A stretch of DNA of 64,000 bases from DAOSXA01 sp964526835 (GTDB lineage: Bacteria > Zixibacteria > MSB-5A5 > GN15 > FEB-12): the NCBI GenBank assembly GCA_964526835.1, contig CAZGMK010000006.1:101580-165579 (forward strand), written 5' to 3'. The notes under the pieces were generated by a model, which was not told where the DNA came from, searched no databases, and saw nothing but the letters and a program-made list of their open reading frames with translations. A program made the translations under genes and the position numbers. Shown here piece by piece: positions 1 through 9,436 of this stretch. Each line of letters begins with the position of its first letter. Positions within the stretch are counted from its first letter, which is position 1.

Positions 1-1212
1 GTCGCGATCAAAGACAATATCTGCTATCAGGACTATCCCACTACCTGCGGTTCGAAAATGCTGGCCGAGTTTGTTCCACCCTACGATGCCACGGTCGTGA
101 CGCGCCTGATCGAAGCCGGTGCGGTGGTGATCGGCAAGACCAACCTCGATGAGTTCGCGATGGGATCATCGAGCGAAACCTCGTACTTCGGGCCTGTGCG
201 CAACCCGCATTCGGGCGAACACGTACCCGGTGGATCCTCGGGCGGCTCGGCGGCGGCGGTGGCGGGCGGCATAGTCCCGCTGGCGCTTGGCAGCGACACA
301 GGCGGATCGGTACGGCAACCGTCGGCCTTCTGCGGGGTCTTCGGCCTTAAGCCTACGTACGGCCTGGTATCACGATATGGGCTGGTGGCGTTTGGATCAT
401 CGCTGGACCAGATCGGACCGATTGCCCGGAACCCTGCCGACCTCGACCTTGCGATGTGGGTCATTTCCGGCCATGACGCTCTCGACAGTACTAGTATCGA
501 TCCAGACAGAGCATTCCTAACTGCCGAGCCCAAGCAGCCACTCACCATCGGCCTGATTAGCGAGTTTCTGCCCGATGACCTGCATGGTGATATCAGCTCG
601 GTGGTAGGTAGCGCGGTCGAGCAGGTGCGCGCGCAGGGGCATCAGGTGGTCGATGTCAGTCTGCCGTCGGTCAGCCGAGCAGTGGCGGCCTACTATATCA
701 TCGCCAACTCAGAGGCCTCATCGAATCTGGCCCGCTACGATGGAATCCGCTACGGCCTGCGTGCCGCCGGCGACTATGCTCTCCGGCGGATGTTTGCCGC
801 TACCCGGTCGGAGGGTTTCGGGGTGGAGGTCAAGCGACGCATCATGCTGGGGACATTTGCGCTGTCGTCGGGGTACTATGACGAGTACTACGGGCGCGCT
901 TCACACGTGAGGTCCGTTTTGGGCGGCGAGTTTGAGACGGCCTTTGAAACAGTCGATCTGCTGCTCGGGCCAGTCACTCCGACGCCGCCGTTCAAATCAG
1001 GGGAGAGGCTGGATGATCCGCTGCAGATGTACCTGGCCGACGTGTTCACTACCCCGGCCAGCCTGGCGGGGCTGCCGGCGGTCAGTATCCCGCAAGGGAG
1101 TAATGAAGTGGGACTTCCCGTGGCCGTGCAATTGATTGGACCTGCGTTCTCGGATTCCCGGTTATTGGCCGTTGCAGCAATGATGAACGACAGAGATTCG
1201 GAGACGATGTGA
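1..1212 (+). CDS. gatA: Glu-tRNA(Gln)/Asp-tRNA(Asn) amidotransferase subunit A (5'-truncated by window edge)
   Basis: Amidase-signature subunit of GatCAB, which releases ammonia from glutamine so that misacylated Glu-tRNA(Gln) or Asp-tRNA(Asn) can be transamidated in the cytoplasm. The frame is open from base 1; 403 residues are visible of the usual 480-490, so the N-terminus lies outside. The Ser-cisSer-Lys triad is intact: Lys in VAIKDN (visible residue 4), cis-Ser in PGGSSGGSA (about 79) and nucleophile Ser in DTGGSVRQP (about 103). The stop overlaps the next start (TGATG). gatB follows one gene later, and no gatC is seen in the window. Identification is certain. Confidence 0.97.
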   Translation, partial: VAIKDNICYQDYPTTCGSKMLAEFVPPYDATVVTRLIEAGAVVIGKTNLDEFAMGSSSETSYFGPVRNPHSGEHVPGGSSGGSAAAVAGGIVPLALGSDTGGSVRQPSAFCGVFGLKPTYGLVSRYGLVAFGSSLDQIGPIARNPADLDLAMWVISGHDALDSTSIDPDRAFLTAEPKQPLTIGLISEFLPDDLHGDISSVVGSAVEQVRAQGHQVVDVSLPSVSRAVAAYYIIANSEASSNLARYDGIRYGLRAAGDYALRRMFAATRSEGFGVEVKRRIMLGTFALSSGYYDEYYGRASHVRSVLGGEFETAFETVDLLLGPVTPTPPFKSGERLDDPLQMYLADVFTTPASLAGLPAVSIPQGSNEVGLPVAVQLIGPAFSDSRLLAVAAMMNDRDSETM

Positions 1213-2030
1213 TGCCATACGCTCAGCTTGGCGACATACAACTGTACTACGAGGAAGCCGGCCCTGTCGAGAAACAGAGGGACGGCCGTGAAGCCCCGCC
1301 CATTGTCTTCCTGCACGGCTTTACCCTGGACGGCCGCATGTGGACCGAGCAACTCGAGTACTTCAGCGCCACTCATCGGGCGATCGCGGTCGACGCCAGA
1401 GGACATGGGCGTTCCGATGCGCCACCGACCGGGTACAGCCGTCGCGACCGGGTCCTGGACCTGAAAGCGTTTGTCGATGCGGTCGGTCTGGATCGGTATC
1501 ACCTGGTGGGGCTGTCTATGGGCGGCAGCACCGCTATCGGCTTTGCGCTCGAGCACCAGCATCGCCTGGCCTCGCTGAGTCTTGTTTCTACAGGCGTGGC
1601 CGGATACAATGTCAGCAAGAAGATTGCGCACATCGATACGATGGCCAGAGAAAAGGGCCTTGAGGCGGCGCGCGCAAAATGGCGTGAAATCAGCCTGATG
1701 TACTACAAAGAGAACAAGCAGGATACCGCGCAGCGGATGGCCACCATGATCGACCAGCACTCCGGGGCGATCTGGATGGACCATCGTCGCGGCAACTATC
1801 CTCGGGAAGAGGACCTGCCGCGAGTGCATACTATCGATGCGCCGACCCTCATTGTCGCCGGCGCGGAGGACAAGGTGTTCGCCGAGCTGGCGGGACTGTT
1901 GCATGAACGTATCCGGGGCAGCAACCTGCTGATTTACGACGGGATCGGGCACATGGTCAACATGGAGGCTCCCACACGGTTCAACAAAGACCTGGAACGG
2001 TTTCTGTCGACTCAGGAGAAGCGGCGGTAG
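1212..2030 (+). CDS. alpha/beta hydrolase
   Basis: A 272-residue alpha/beta-hydrolase-fold enzyme of unknown substrate. Oxyanion motif FLHGF is near residue 33, the nucleophile elbow GLSMGG puts Ser at 102, and Asp (AGAED, about 220) and His (GIGHMVN, about 247) complete the triad. There is no signal peptide, so it is probably cytoplasmic. The ATG at 1212 shares its A with the gatA stop; a GTG three bases upstream is also possible. It sits between gatA and gatB with tight spacing, so it is co-transcribed with the amidotransferase genes, but the fold does not say whether it has a related job. Esterase, lactonase or BioH/MenH-like activities are equally possible. Confidence 0.88.
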   Translation: MPYAQLGDIQLYYEEAGPVEKQRDGREAPPIVFLHGFTLDGRMWTEQLEYFSATHRAIAVDARGHGRSDAPPTGYSRRDRVLDLKAFVDAVGLDRYHLVGLSMGGSTAIGFALEHQHRLASLSLVSTGVAGYNVSKKIAHIDTMAREKGLEAARAKWREISLMYYKENKQDTAQRMATMIDQHSGAIWMDHRRGNYPREEDLPRVHTIDAPTLIVAGAEDKVFAELAGLLHERIRGSNLLIYDGIGHMVNMEAPTRFNKDLERFLSTQEKRR

Positions 2031-2050
2031 CCGTCGGAACTGCTGAACGG

Positions 2051-3541
2051 ATGTCTGATACAAGGCGACACGGCGATTACGAAGCCACTATCGGTTTGGA
2101 AGTGCATGTCCAGTTGGCCACAAAGAGCAAGCTGTTCTGCGGGTGCGCTAATCGGTACGGTGAACCTGCCAATACGTTAACCTGCCCGGTCTGTCTGGGA
2201 CTACCGGGAGCTTTGCCATCGGTGAACCGGAGGGCTGTTGAATACGCCATTCGGATGATCCTTGCATCCGGGGGAGAAGTGGCAAGTCGATCCGAGTTCG
2301 CCCGGAAGAACTACTTCTACCCGGACCTGCCGAAAGGCTACCAGATTTCGCAGTACGATCAGCCGATAGGAGTCGGCGGTGCGGTTCATTACCGGCTTTC
2401 CGACGGAACTGAGGCCGAGTGTCGGCTGGAGCGGATCCACCTTGAAGAGGATGCCGGCAAATCGATCCATTCCGAGGGAGGGGGAGGTTACACGCTGGTC
2501 GACCTGAATCGCTGCGGCGTACCGCTGATCGAAATCGTGAGCGCCCCCGAATTGCGCGGCCCGGATGAGGCCTATGCATATCTCCAGGCGGTTCGTCAAC
2601 TGGTCCGATATCTCGGCATCAGCGACGCCGACATGGAGAAGGGCCAGCTTCGCTGCGACGCCAATGTGTCAATCCGGTCTGCCAAGAGCAGCTCATTTGG
2701 CGTGCGCGCCGAGGTGAAGAACCTTAACTCGATCAAAGCGGTGCGTCGCGCGCTGCAATACGAGATCGGTCGCCAATCCGATCTGCTCGACTCCGGCGGC
2801 AATGTCAAACAGGTAACCCTGATGTGGAATGAGATGACACAGACGGCCGATGTGATGCGGTCGAAGGAGGAATCAGAGGACTACCGTTACTTCCCGGAAC
2901 CGGATCTGCCACCGCTGCAACTTGAATCCGAGTGGGTGCGGGCTATTCGGGAGTCTCTGCCGGAACTTCCGGCGGCCAAGGTCGCGCGTCTGGTCGGGCA
3001 ATACGGTATTCGTGAATACGATGCCCTGGTGCTCACCGCCGATAGCGAGTTGGCCGACTACTACGAAACGGTTGCGGGCGAGTGCGATGATCCCTCGCTG
3101 GCCGCCAACTGGGTGATCAATGAGGTTCTGGCTGCGCTCCGGGAGGTTGGTTGTTCTCTGTCCGATTGGCCGATCAGGCCGTTGATCCTGGCTGAGCTCA
3201 TGCGTGAAATCACTTCCGGAAGAATCACCGGAAAGATCGCCAAACAGGTGTTCGCGATCATGGTCGAGCACGCCTCTCGTCGTGAAGCGATTGTGGAGGA
3301 ACGAATTAGCCCCAAGCAAATAATCGATGAGCACGCTCTTGCTGTCATCTCCAATGAGGCCTCATTGACCGGAATTGTCGACGAGGTCTTGACAAAGTAC
3401 TCCGATCAGGTTACCGCTTATAGGGCTGGCAAGCGGGCCCTGATGGGCTTCTTTGTCGGCAAGGTAATGGAAGCGACTAACGGACGGGCTGAGCCCGGCC
3501 TGGCAAGCAGGATGCTTAAGCAGCGGCTGGACAATGACTGA
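2051..3541 (+). CDS. gatB: Asp/Glu-tRNA amidotransferase subunit B
   Basis: The 496-residue kinase-like subunit of GatCAB that phosphorylates the misacylated aminoacyl-tRNA and receives ammonia from GatA. The N-terminal IGLEVHVQL, zinc-type cysteines (CGCANRYG, CPVCLGLPG) and the YFYPDLPKGYQISQYD and HLEEDAGKS blocks are diagnostic of the cradle domain. The C-terminal about 150 residues form the helical and YqeY-like tRNA-binding tail ending GLASRMLKQRL. Length is normal. Its last 8 bases overlap purN, so a tRNA-charging gene leads directly into purine biosynthesis on one transcript. Confidence 0.98.
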   Translation: MSDTRRHGDYEATIGLEVHVQLATKSKLFCGCANRYGEPANTLTCPVCLGLPGALPSVNRRAVEYAIRMILASGGEVASRSEFARKNYFYPDLPKGYQISQYDQPIGVGGAVHYRLSDGTEAECRLERIHLEEDAGKSIHSEGGGGYTLVDLNRCGVPLIEIVSAPELRGPDEAYAYLQAVRQLVRYLGISDADMEKGQLRCDANVSIRSAKSSSFGVRAEVKNLNSIKAVRRALQYEIGRQSDLLDSGGNVKQVTLMWNEMTQTADVMRSKEESEDYRYFPEPDLPPLQLESEWVRAIRESLPELPAAKVARLVGQYGIREYDALVLTADSELADYYETVAGECDDPSLAANWVINEVLAALREVGCSLSDWPIRPLILAELMREITSGRITGKIAKQVFAIMVEHASRREAIVEERISPKQIIDEHALAVISNEASLTGIVDEVLTKYSDQVTAYRAGKRALMGFFVGKVMEATNGRAEPGLASRMLKQRLDND

Positions 3542-4148
3542 ACAGAAAGACAGACCAAGGGTGGCGGTGTTCATCTCCGGGGGAGGGTCGAATCTGCAGT
3601 CGCTGATCGATGCCACCAAGGCGGGGATTCTCACGGCCGAGATCGCTTGGGTGGTCAGCAGCCGCAAGAAAGCGTTCGGTCTGGAACGAGCCAGGCGCGA
3701 GGGCATCGAGTCGTGGGTGTTCAGGCCGGGATCATACGATAGTCCTCAACAGGCGGGCGAAGACCTGCTCAGGAGGCTGCGCGAACGTGGCATCGACTAT
3801 ATCGCACTGGCCGGGTATCTGAAGCTGGTGCCCAACGAAGTTGTTCGCGCCTACTCGGGTCGCATAGTAAACATCCACCCGGCCCTGCTGCCGAAGTATG
3901 GCGGCAAGGGCATGTACGGCCACCATGTCCACGAGGCGGTTCTGGAATCGGGTGATACGGAGTCCGGTCCTACAGTGCACCTGGTGGATGAGGTTTACGA
4001 CAACGGCCGTATCCTCGAACAGGTGCGGGTGCCGGTCAAGCCCGACGATGACGCCGACAGACTGGCCGGGCGGGTATTGGAACAGGAACACAAGCTGTAC
4101 CCCCGGGTGCTGCAGAAACTAATCAAAGGAGAGTATCAGCTTGACTGA
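3534..4148 (+). CDS. purN: Phosphoribosylglycinamide formyltransferase (GAR transformylase)
   Basis: The 204-residue folate-dependent enzyme that transfers a formyl group from 10-formyl-THF to GAR in de novo purine synthesis. The N-terminal ISGGGSNLQSL phosphate-binding loop, NIHPALLPKYGGKGMYG (catalytic Asn and His) and the ESGPTVHLVDEVYDNG segment carrying the catalytic Asp are all present. It overlaps gatB upstream and purC downstream by 8 bases each, so translation is probably coupled through the run. Length matches the family. Confidence 0.98.
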   Translation: MTEQKDRPRVAVFISGGGSNLQSLIDATKAGILTAEIAWVVSSRKKAFGLERARREGIESWVFRPGSYDSPQQAGEDLLRRLRERGIDYIALAGYLKLVPNEVVRAYSGRIVNIHPALLPKYGGKGMYGHHVHEAVLESGDTESGPTVHLVDEVYDNGRILEQVRVPVKPDDDADRLAGRVLEQEHKLYPRVLQKLIKGEYQLD

Positions 4149-5043
4149 AAACGATGTCTTGATGTCGACCGACATCACGGAATATCCGCTGATGACTCGC
4201 GGCAAGGTCCGCGATGTCTATGACCTGGGCGACAAACTCCTGATTGTCAGCACAGATCGCATGTCGGCTTTCGATGTAGTCCTGCCAAATGGTATCCCCG
4301 GCAAGGGGCAGGTGCTGACGGCGATGTCGCTGTTCTGGTTCGATTTCCTCAGCGACGTTACCGATCACCATCTGATTACAGCCAGCGTTGACGAGTATCC
4401 GGAGAGTCTGCACAGATATCGGCCTCAACTTGAGGGACGGTCGATGCTGGTTGTCAAGGCGAAGCGTGTCGATTGCGAGTGTATCGTGCGCGGATACATC
4501 TCGGGTTCGATGTGGAAAGAGCTGCAGCGCGCCAGGGAAAAGGGCTCCAACCAGGTTCACGGATTCGAGTTTCCCGAGGGTCTGCGTGAGTCGGAACAGT
4601 TGCCGAGGCCGCTGTTTACGCCATCGACAAAGAGCGAAGAGGGCCACGACGCCAACATCAGCTACGACGAGCTGGTGAGGATGATCGGCCAGGAGACCGC
4701 GGAGCTCTGCCGGGCCAAGTCACTGGCCATTTACGGTAAGGCCGCCGCATATGCCCTGACCAAGGGCATAATCATCGCCGACACCAAGTTTGAATTCGGG
4801 TTTGACGGCGACCGGTTCATCCTCATCGATGAGGTTCTTTCGCCCGATTCGAGTCGTTTCTGGCCGGTTGACCGTTACGAGGTCGGCCGGGGGCAGCCGT
4901 CGTTCGACAAGCAGCCGATCCGCGACTATCTGGCCGGGCTCGATTGGGACAAGCAACCGCCGGGGCCGCGTCTTCCGGACGAGGTCGTTGCGGCTACGTC
5001 CGAACGTTATCGGCGGGTGCAGGAGCTACTCACAGGAGAATGA
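4141..5043 (+). CDS. purC: SAICAR synthase (phosphoribosylaminoimidazole-succinocarboxamide synthase)
   Basis: The 300-residue ATP-dependent ligase joining CAIR and aspartate. MTRGKVRDVYDLGDKLLIV, DRMSAFDVVLPNGIPGKG, ECIVRGYISGSMWKE and LIDEVLSPDSSRFWP are family signatures. It is the long form (about 300 aa, like yeast Ade1 and many Bacteroidota) rather than the about 240-aa E. coli type. The start is TTG at 4141, 8 bases inside purN, chosen because a GGAG at 4129-4132 is well spaced; ATG at 4162 is the alternative. It ends directly before the purH ribosome binding site. Confidence 0.97.
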   Translation: MTENDVLMSTDITEYPLMTRGKVRDVYDLGDKLLIVSTDRMSAFDVVLPNGIPGKGQVLTAMSLFWFDFLSDVTDHHLITASVDEYPESLHRYRPQLEGRSMLVVKAKRVDCECIVRGYISGSMWKELQRAREKGSNQVHGFEFPEGLRESEQLPRPLFTPSTKSEEGHDANISYDELVRMIGQETAELCRAKSLAIYGKAAAYALTKGIIIADTKFEFGFDGDRFILIDEVLSPDSSRFWPVDRYEVGRGQPSFDKQPIRDYLAGLDWDKQPPGPRLPDEVVAATSERYRRVQELLTGE

Positions 5044-5046
5044 TTG

Positions 5047-6618
5047 ATGGCTGAGAATGTTAAGATCAAGCGGGCGGTTGTGTCTGTCTCTGACAAGACC
5101 GATGTTGAGAAGTTAGGTCGAGCGCTCCAGGAGATTGGCGTCGAGATCATTTCCACCGGCGGCACGCTCAAGCGACTGAAGGAGGCCGAGATTCAGGCCA
5201 TATCGGTGTCCACGTTCACCGGAGCGCCGGAGATCATGGGTGGCCGGGTTAAGAGCCTGCATCCGAAGATCTACGCCGGCCTGCTGTGTCGTCGAGACAA
5301 TGAAGACGATCTGACGCAATTGGGCGAGTCGGATTACCGGACCGTCGACCTGGTAGTGGTGAATCTGTATCCGTTCAGGGAGACAGTTGCTCGTCCCGAC
5401 TCGGACGAGGAGGAGATAATCGAGAACATCGACATCGGCGGCCCCTCGATGATCCGCGCCGCGGCCAAGAACTTCGCGGGAGTAACGGTAGTAGTGGACC
5501 CGGGTGATTATGATCGACTGATAGATCAAATGAAGGCCGGCGACGGGGCGACCAGCCTCGAGTTCCGTCGCCAATGCGCCGCCAAGGCTTTCGCCACGAC
5601 GGCCGCTTACGACAGCGCCATTGCCGCGTACTTCAATCAGGGCAGGGATGTCGGTGGCGACAAGTTCCCGCAGCAGCTCGGCCTCAGCTTCACCTTCCAG
5701 CAGAGTCTGCGCTATGGCGAGAACCCGCATCAGCAGGCGGCGCTGTATGCGATGGACAGCTACGCGCCGGCCACGCTGATTCGCTCGGAGGTGCTGGCCG
5801 GCAAAGAGCTCTCCTACAACAACTATGGCGATCTTGACGCCACGCTGGATATGCTTCTCGATTTCGAGGAGCCCTTCGCCGCGGTAGTCAAGCACGCCAA
5901 TCCCTGCGGGGCGGCGACCGGGTCAAACATAGCCCAAGCCTATAGGAAAGCCTACGACAGCGACCCGCTCAGCGCCTTCGGGTCGATCATCGGTTTGAAC
6001 AAAGAGGTCGACATGGAGTGCGCCGAGCTTCTGCACGAGACTCCGTTTGTCGAATGCATGCTGGCGCCGGGTTTCACGGACGAGGCGCTCCGGCTCCTGA
6101 AGAAGAAGAAGAATCGACGTCTACTGGCCCTGCCCGAGATCTCGAAGGGGAGGATGAAGAACCAGATGGTGTATCGTTTCATTCGCGGCGGTCTGCTGGT
6201 GCAGAGCGCCGACGATCTGGTCACCCTGAAGTCGTCCCTGAAGGTTGTCAGCGAGCGCGAGCCGACAGCGGATGAGCTGGAGTCTTTGCTGTTCGGCTGG
6301 AAGGTAGTCAAACACGTCAAATCCAACGCCATTGTCCTGACCGTCGGCCATGCAACGGTCGGCATCGGGATGGGGCAGACATCTCGAGTAGACTCCTCGC
6401 ACCTGGCGGTCAGACGAGCCGGCGAACGAGCCCGCGGCGCGGTGATGGCTTCAGATGCATTCTTCCCCATGCCTGACGGAGTGGAGGTTGCTCTCGAAGC
6501 CGGGGTGACGGCGATAATTCAGCCCGGCGGATCGAAGGGTGATGAGGCGGTGATTGAGGCAGTCAACAAGGCGGGGGCGGCCATGATTTTCACAGGCAAC
6601 CGGCATTTCAAGCATTAG
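5047..6618 (+). CDS. purH: Bifunctional AICAR transformylase / IMP cyclohydrolase
   Basis: The 523-residue enzyme for the last two steps to IMP. The N-terminal MGS-like cyclohydrolase domain (about 1-150) has STGGTLKRLKEAEI and PEIMGGRVKSLHPKIYAGLL; the C-terminal transformylase domain has LRYGENPHQQAALY, NNYGDLDATLDM and KHANPCGAATG with the catalytic Lys-His pair, and ends IIQPGGSKGDEAVIEA plus TGNRHFKH. ATG at 5047 lies three bases after the purC stop and is preceded by AGGAG; an in-frame TTG sits directly upstream. Last gene of the plus-strand run; a GC-rich hairpin follows. Confidence 0.98.
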   Translation: MAENVKIKRAVVSVSDKTDVEKLGRALQEIGVEIISTGGTLKRLKEAEIQAISVSTFTGAPEIMGGRVKSLHPKIYAGLLCRRDNEDDLTQLGESDYRTVDLVVVNLYPFRETVARPDSDEEEIIENIDIGGPSMIRAAAKNFAGVTVVVDPGDYDRLIDQMKAGDGATSLEFRRQCAAKAFATTAAYDSAIAAYFNQGRDVGGDKFPQQLGLSFTFQQSLRYGENPHQQAALYAMDSYAPATLIRSEVLAGKELSYNNYGDLDATLDMLLDFEEPFAAVVKHANPCGAATGSNIAQAYRKAYDSDPLSAFGSIIGLNKEVDMECAELLHETPFVECMLAPGFTDEALRLLKKKKNRRLLALPEISKGRMKNQMVYRFIRGGLLVQSADDLVTLKSSLKVVSEREPTADELESLLFGWKVVKHVKSNAIVLTVGHATVGIGMGQTSRVDSSHLAVRRAGERARGAVMASDAFFPMPDGVEVALEAGVTAIIQPGGSKGDEAVIEAVNKAGAAMIFTGNRHFKH

Positions 6619-6674
6619 GGCAGGTTGCGGAGCGTGGGACGACGAGCAAGTCTGGATTTGACAGCGGCAGGGCG

Positions 6675-6694
6675 CGGCCCCGCCCTCGGGGCCG
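6675..6694. terminator. GC-rich hairpin between convergent genes
   Basis: A perfect 8-bp stem (CGGCCCCG / CGGGGCCG) with a 4-base loop sits in the 88-bp gap between purH and the convergent histidine kinase gene. Neither strand has a clear T-run after it, so a classical intrinsic terminator is unproven; its place between convergent operons makes bidirectional termination the likely role. Confidence 0.4.
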
Positions 6695-6706
6695 TCCTTG
6701 CAGGGT

Positions 6707-9436
6707 TCATTCGGAGGAGACTGTCTGCAGGGCCCGGCGGAGGGCGCGCCCGATAACCTTGATAGTGTATGGCTTCTTGACATAAGGGCCGGCCCCCAGC
6801 CGTTGCATCTCGGCGACTCGCTGGGTGGCGGAGAAGCCGCTCACGATTACCACCGGGCAGCCAGGCTGTATCTTGATTAACTCGCGGTAAGTGTCGAGGC
6901 CATCGAAGTCCTTTTCCATGATCATGTCGAGGATGACGAGATCGACTGATTGATGTCTCAGAAACTCCAGGGCTTCATGACCATTCTCGACAACCGAAAC
7001 CTCGTAGCCGAGGCTTGATACCAGTGCCTCCGCCACCTCTCTCTGCTCGGGAGAGTCGTCAACGATCAGAACGCGCTCACTTCCGTTGAGATCGGAATCA
7101 TCGATTCGACAGCCGGGTTCTGCTGCTGTGCGGCATACGGGCAAGTAGACCACGAATTCCGTACCCTGGCCGGGTTCCGAAAGGACGTCGTAGTATCCCT
7201 TGTGGTCTTTGACCACGCCATATACGACCGACAGGCCGAGGCCGCTGCCGCTCGCACCCATTTCCTTCTTGGAGAAGTACGGTTCGAATATCTTGTCCAG
7301 ATGCTCGGGGTCGATCCCGCGTCCGGTATCCCGGACAGCCAGCGCAACGTATTCGCCCGGTTCGATGTCGCTGTATCCCCCGAGCAGCTGATCGTAGTGG
7401 CGGTGCGATGTCTCAATCGTCAGGACTCCGCCATCAGTCATGGCATCCATCGCATTAACGACCAGGTTCATCACTACTTTGCCCAGGTGGGGCGCGGATC
7501 CGGATATTCTGGGCAGGGTATTGCTGAGGTGCAGCTCCAGTTCAATCCGGGCGCTGCGCTGACGCAGGCCGTCAAATGATGGGGAACGCAGGTACGATTC
7601 AACAACGGTGTTCAGATTGATCGGCTCCATTTCATAACGACCGCGCCGGGCCAGCGTCAACAGGTCCTGGATTACGTCGGCGGCTTGCCGGGCCGAATCC
7701 TCGATCCGCTGGATCTTCTGACGCAGGGGGCTGTCCCGATCGAGCTTGCGCAGAATCAACTCGGGGTAGCCGACCAGCGGCCCCAGCATGTTATTCAGGT
7801 CGTGGGCGACTCCGCCGGCCAGAACGGCCAGGGACTCCATTCGTTCGGCTCGTTCCAGTTGCTCGCGAAGAACCTGGTGCTGGGCTTCAGCGTGCTTACG
7901 CTCGGTGATATCGCGAACGATTGCCAGCAGGAATGTCTCCTCACCGATGTCCATTCGGTTGAGGCTGACTTCGGCCGGGAAAGTGCTGCCGTTGTAGCGG
8001 CTGTGAATCCAATCGAAGAACTGCGGCTCACCGGAAAGAGCCGCGTTGATTCGCTCCATTGACTTCTCGGTGGAACAGCGACCATCGGGCTGCGCTTCGG
8101 GTGAAAAGCGGTAAGGGGGCTGACCGATAATTTGATCGCGAGTGCAGCCGAAGATCCTCAGGGTTTCGACGTTGCAGTCGATGAAGCAATCCTGTCGCAT
8201 GATGAAGATCGCATCGTTCGCGCAGTCGAAGAGCGTTCGGTAGCGCGCCTCGCTCGAGCGCAGGGCGGCCTCGGCCTTGCGACGTTCCGCATTTACGAGC
8301 ACCTGCGTCATCTGATCGGATAGAGCGGCGGCAAAGCCGATCTCGTCGGGAGTCCAGGTCCGTGGGGCGCCGGAATGTTCGATGCAGACAACCCCGATGA
8401 TTTCTCCGTTCATGCGAATGGGAGCATCGAGCATGGATGAGATACCTAGCGGCCTGAGGTATCCCTCGGCGAACTCGCTGGTGCGACTGTCGGTCAGAGC
8501 GTTGTGAGCATCTACGGCCCTGCCCTGTCCGAGGGCGGAGAAATACCTGGGATACTCAGAGATATGCAGGACGACACCACTCTGATGATCGCCTTGTGAG
8601 TTCCGATACAGGTCCAGGCACTGCAGAGCGGTTCGGTCATCGCTCATCAACCACACTCCGGCTCGTTCCACGCGAAGGGCATCGGCCGCCGACTCCGTGA
8701 CCGTCTTTGCGCTGGTCTTAAAGTCACCTTCACCCATGGCCGGATGCACCATCAACTTCATCATAGTCGACTGAAGCCGGCGCACTGCCTGAAGGCGTTC
8801 CCTGCGGTCGTGCTCAGCTATCTTGCGCTCGGTGATGTTTCGCCAACTGGTCTGGATGAGCGAGAGTTTTCCACGCTGCATGACAGATGTAGTCTGGAGC
8901 TCGTATGGAATTATCCGACCATCCTTGCACCTTGCCTCGACCTCGAAGACGGGGATGGTTTCACCTCTCACCAGGTGGGGCAGCCAGCGCTGGGCGAGCG
9001 ATACGGACTTTTCGGTCAACAGGCCGACCGACGGTACGTCTCGACCGAGCAGATCGTTGCGCGCATACCCCAACTCCCGTTCGAACTTCCCGTTGACATC
9101 CACGAAACGTCCGTCAGCATCAAGGACCGCAACCAGGTCAGCCGCATATTCGAACAATACGCGGTATTTTTCCTTACTTTCAAGCAGTATTTGTTCGGCT
9201 TGCTGGCGCTCCCGTATTTCGCTGCGGAGCTTTTCATTGGTCTGGGCCAGCTCGCGGGTGCGTTCGGTAATGGTATTCTGCAGCAGGATGTTAGACTCGA
9301 ACAGAGAGAAAGCGCTGCCGGATGAGTCCACGCTCCGTTCAACACGGTCCATCAGTACCTTGTTGATTCGCCCCAGCCGGTCGATTTCGCGCAGGAGCTG
9401 ATCGCGTTCGGAGTAAGTCACCTTCGCATCACTCAT
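6707..9436 (-). CDS. Hybrid sensor histidine kinase (coiled coil-PAS-GAF-PAS-HisKA-HATPase-REC)
   Basis: A 909-residue soluble hybrid kinase without membrane segments, so it probably senses cytoplasmic signals. Order: N-terminal coiled coil (about 1-90), PAS (about 85-205), GAF (about 225-380), PAS (about 395-510), HisKA with phospho-acceptor His in AGGVAHDLNNML, HATPase with NAMDAM, DTGRGID and GSGLGLS boxes, and a C-terminal receiver whose phospho-Asp is in LVILDMIM. ATG at 9436 overlaps the FIST gene stop (ATGA), so the two are translationally coupled; an upstream in-frame extension lies wholly inside the FIST gene and was rejected. There is no output domain, so an unseen partner or phosphorelay is needed. 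Confidence 0.93.
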   Translation of the reverse strand: MSDAKVTYSERDQLLREIDRLGRINKVLMDRVERSVDSSGSAFSLFESNILLQNTITERTRELAQTNEKLRSEIRERQQAEQILLESKEKYRVLFEYAADLVAVLDADGRFVDVNGKFERELGYARNDLLGRDVPSVGLLTEKSVSLAQRWLPHLVRGETIPVFEVEARCKDGRIIPYELQTTSVMQRGKLSLIQTSWRNITERKIAEHDRRERLQAVRRLQSTMMKLMVHPAMGEGDFKTSAKTVTESAADALRVERAGVWLMSDDRTALQCLDLYRNSQGDHQSGVVLHISEYPRYFSALGQGRAVDAHNALTDSRTSEFAEGYLRPLGISSMLDAPIRMNGEIIGVVCIEHSGAPRTWTPDEIGFAAALSDQMTQVLVNAERRKAEAALRSSEARYRTLFDCANDAIFIMRQDCFIDCNVETLRIFGCTRDQIIGQPPYRFSPEAQPDGRCSTEKSMERINAALSGEPQFFDWIHSRYNGSTFPAEVSLNRMDIGEETFLLAIVRDITERKHAEAQHQVLREQLERAERMESLAVLAGGVAHDLNNMLGPLVGYPELILRKLDRDSPLRQKIQRIEDSARQAADVIQDLLTLARRGRYEMEPINLNTVVESYLRSPSFDGLRQRSARIELELHLSNTLPRISGSAPHLGKVVMNLVVNAMDAMTDGGVLTIETSHRHYDQLLGGYSDIEPGEYVALAVRDTGRGIDPEHLDKIFEPYFSKKEMGASGSGLGLSVVYGVVKDHKGYYDVLSEPGQGTEFVVYLPVCRTAAEPGCRIDDSDLNGSERVLIVDDSPEQREVAEALVSSLGYEVSVVENGHEALEFLRHQSVDLVILDMIMEKDFDGLDTYRELIKIQPGCPVVIVSGFSATQRVAEMQRLGAGPYVKKPYTIKVIGRALRRALQTVSSE

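Noticed and set aside
888..2063. Long minus-strand open frame opposite the gatA end and the hydrolase
   Set aside because: It is the antisense shadow of two certain genes, with no family motifs and no ribosome binding site.
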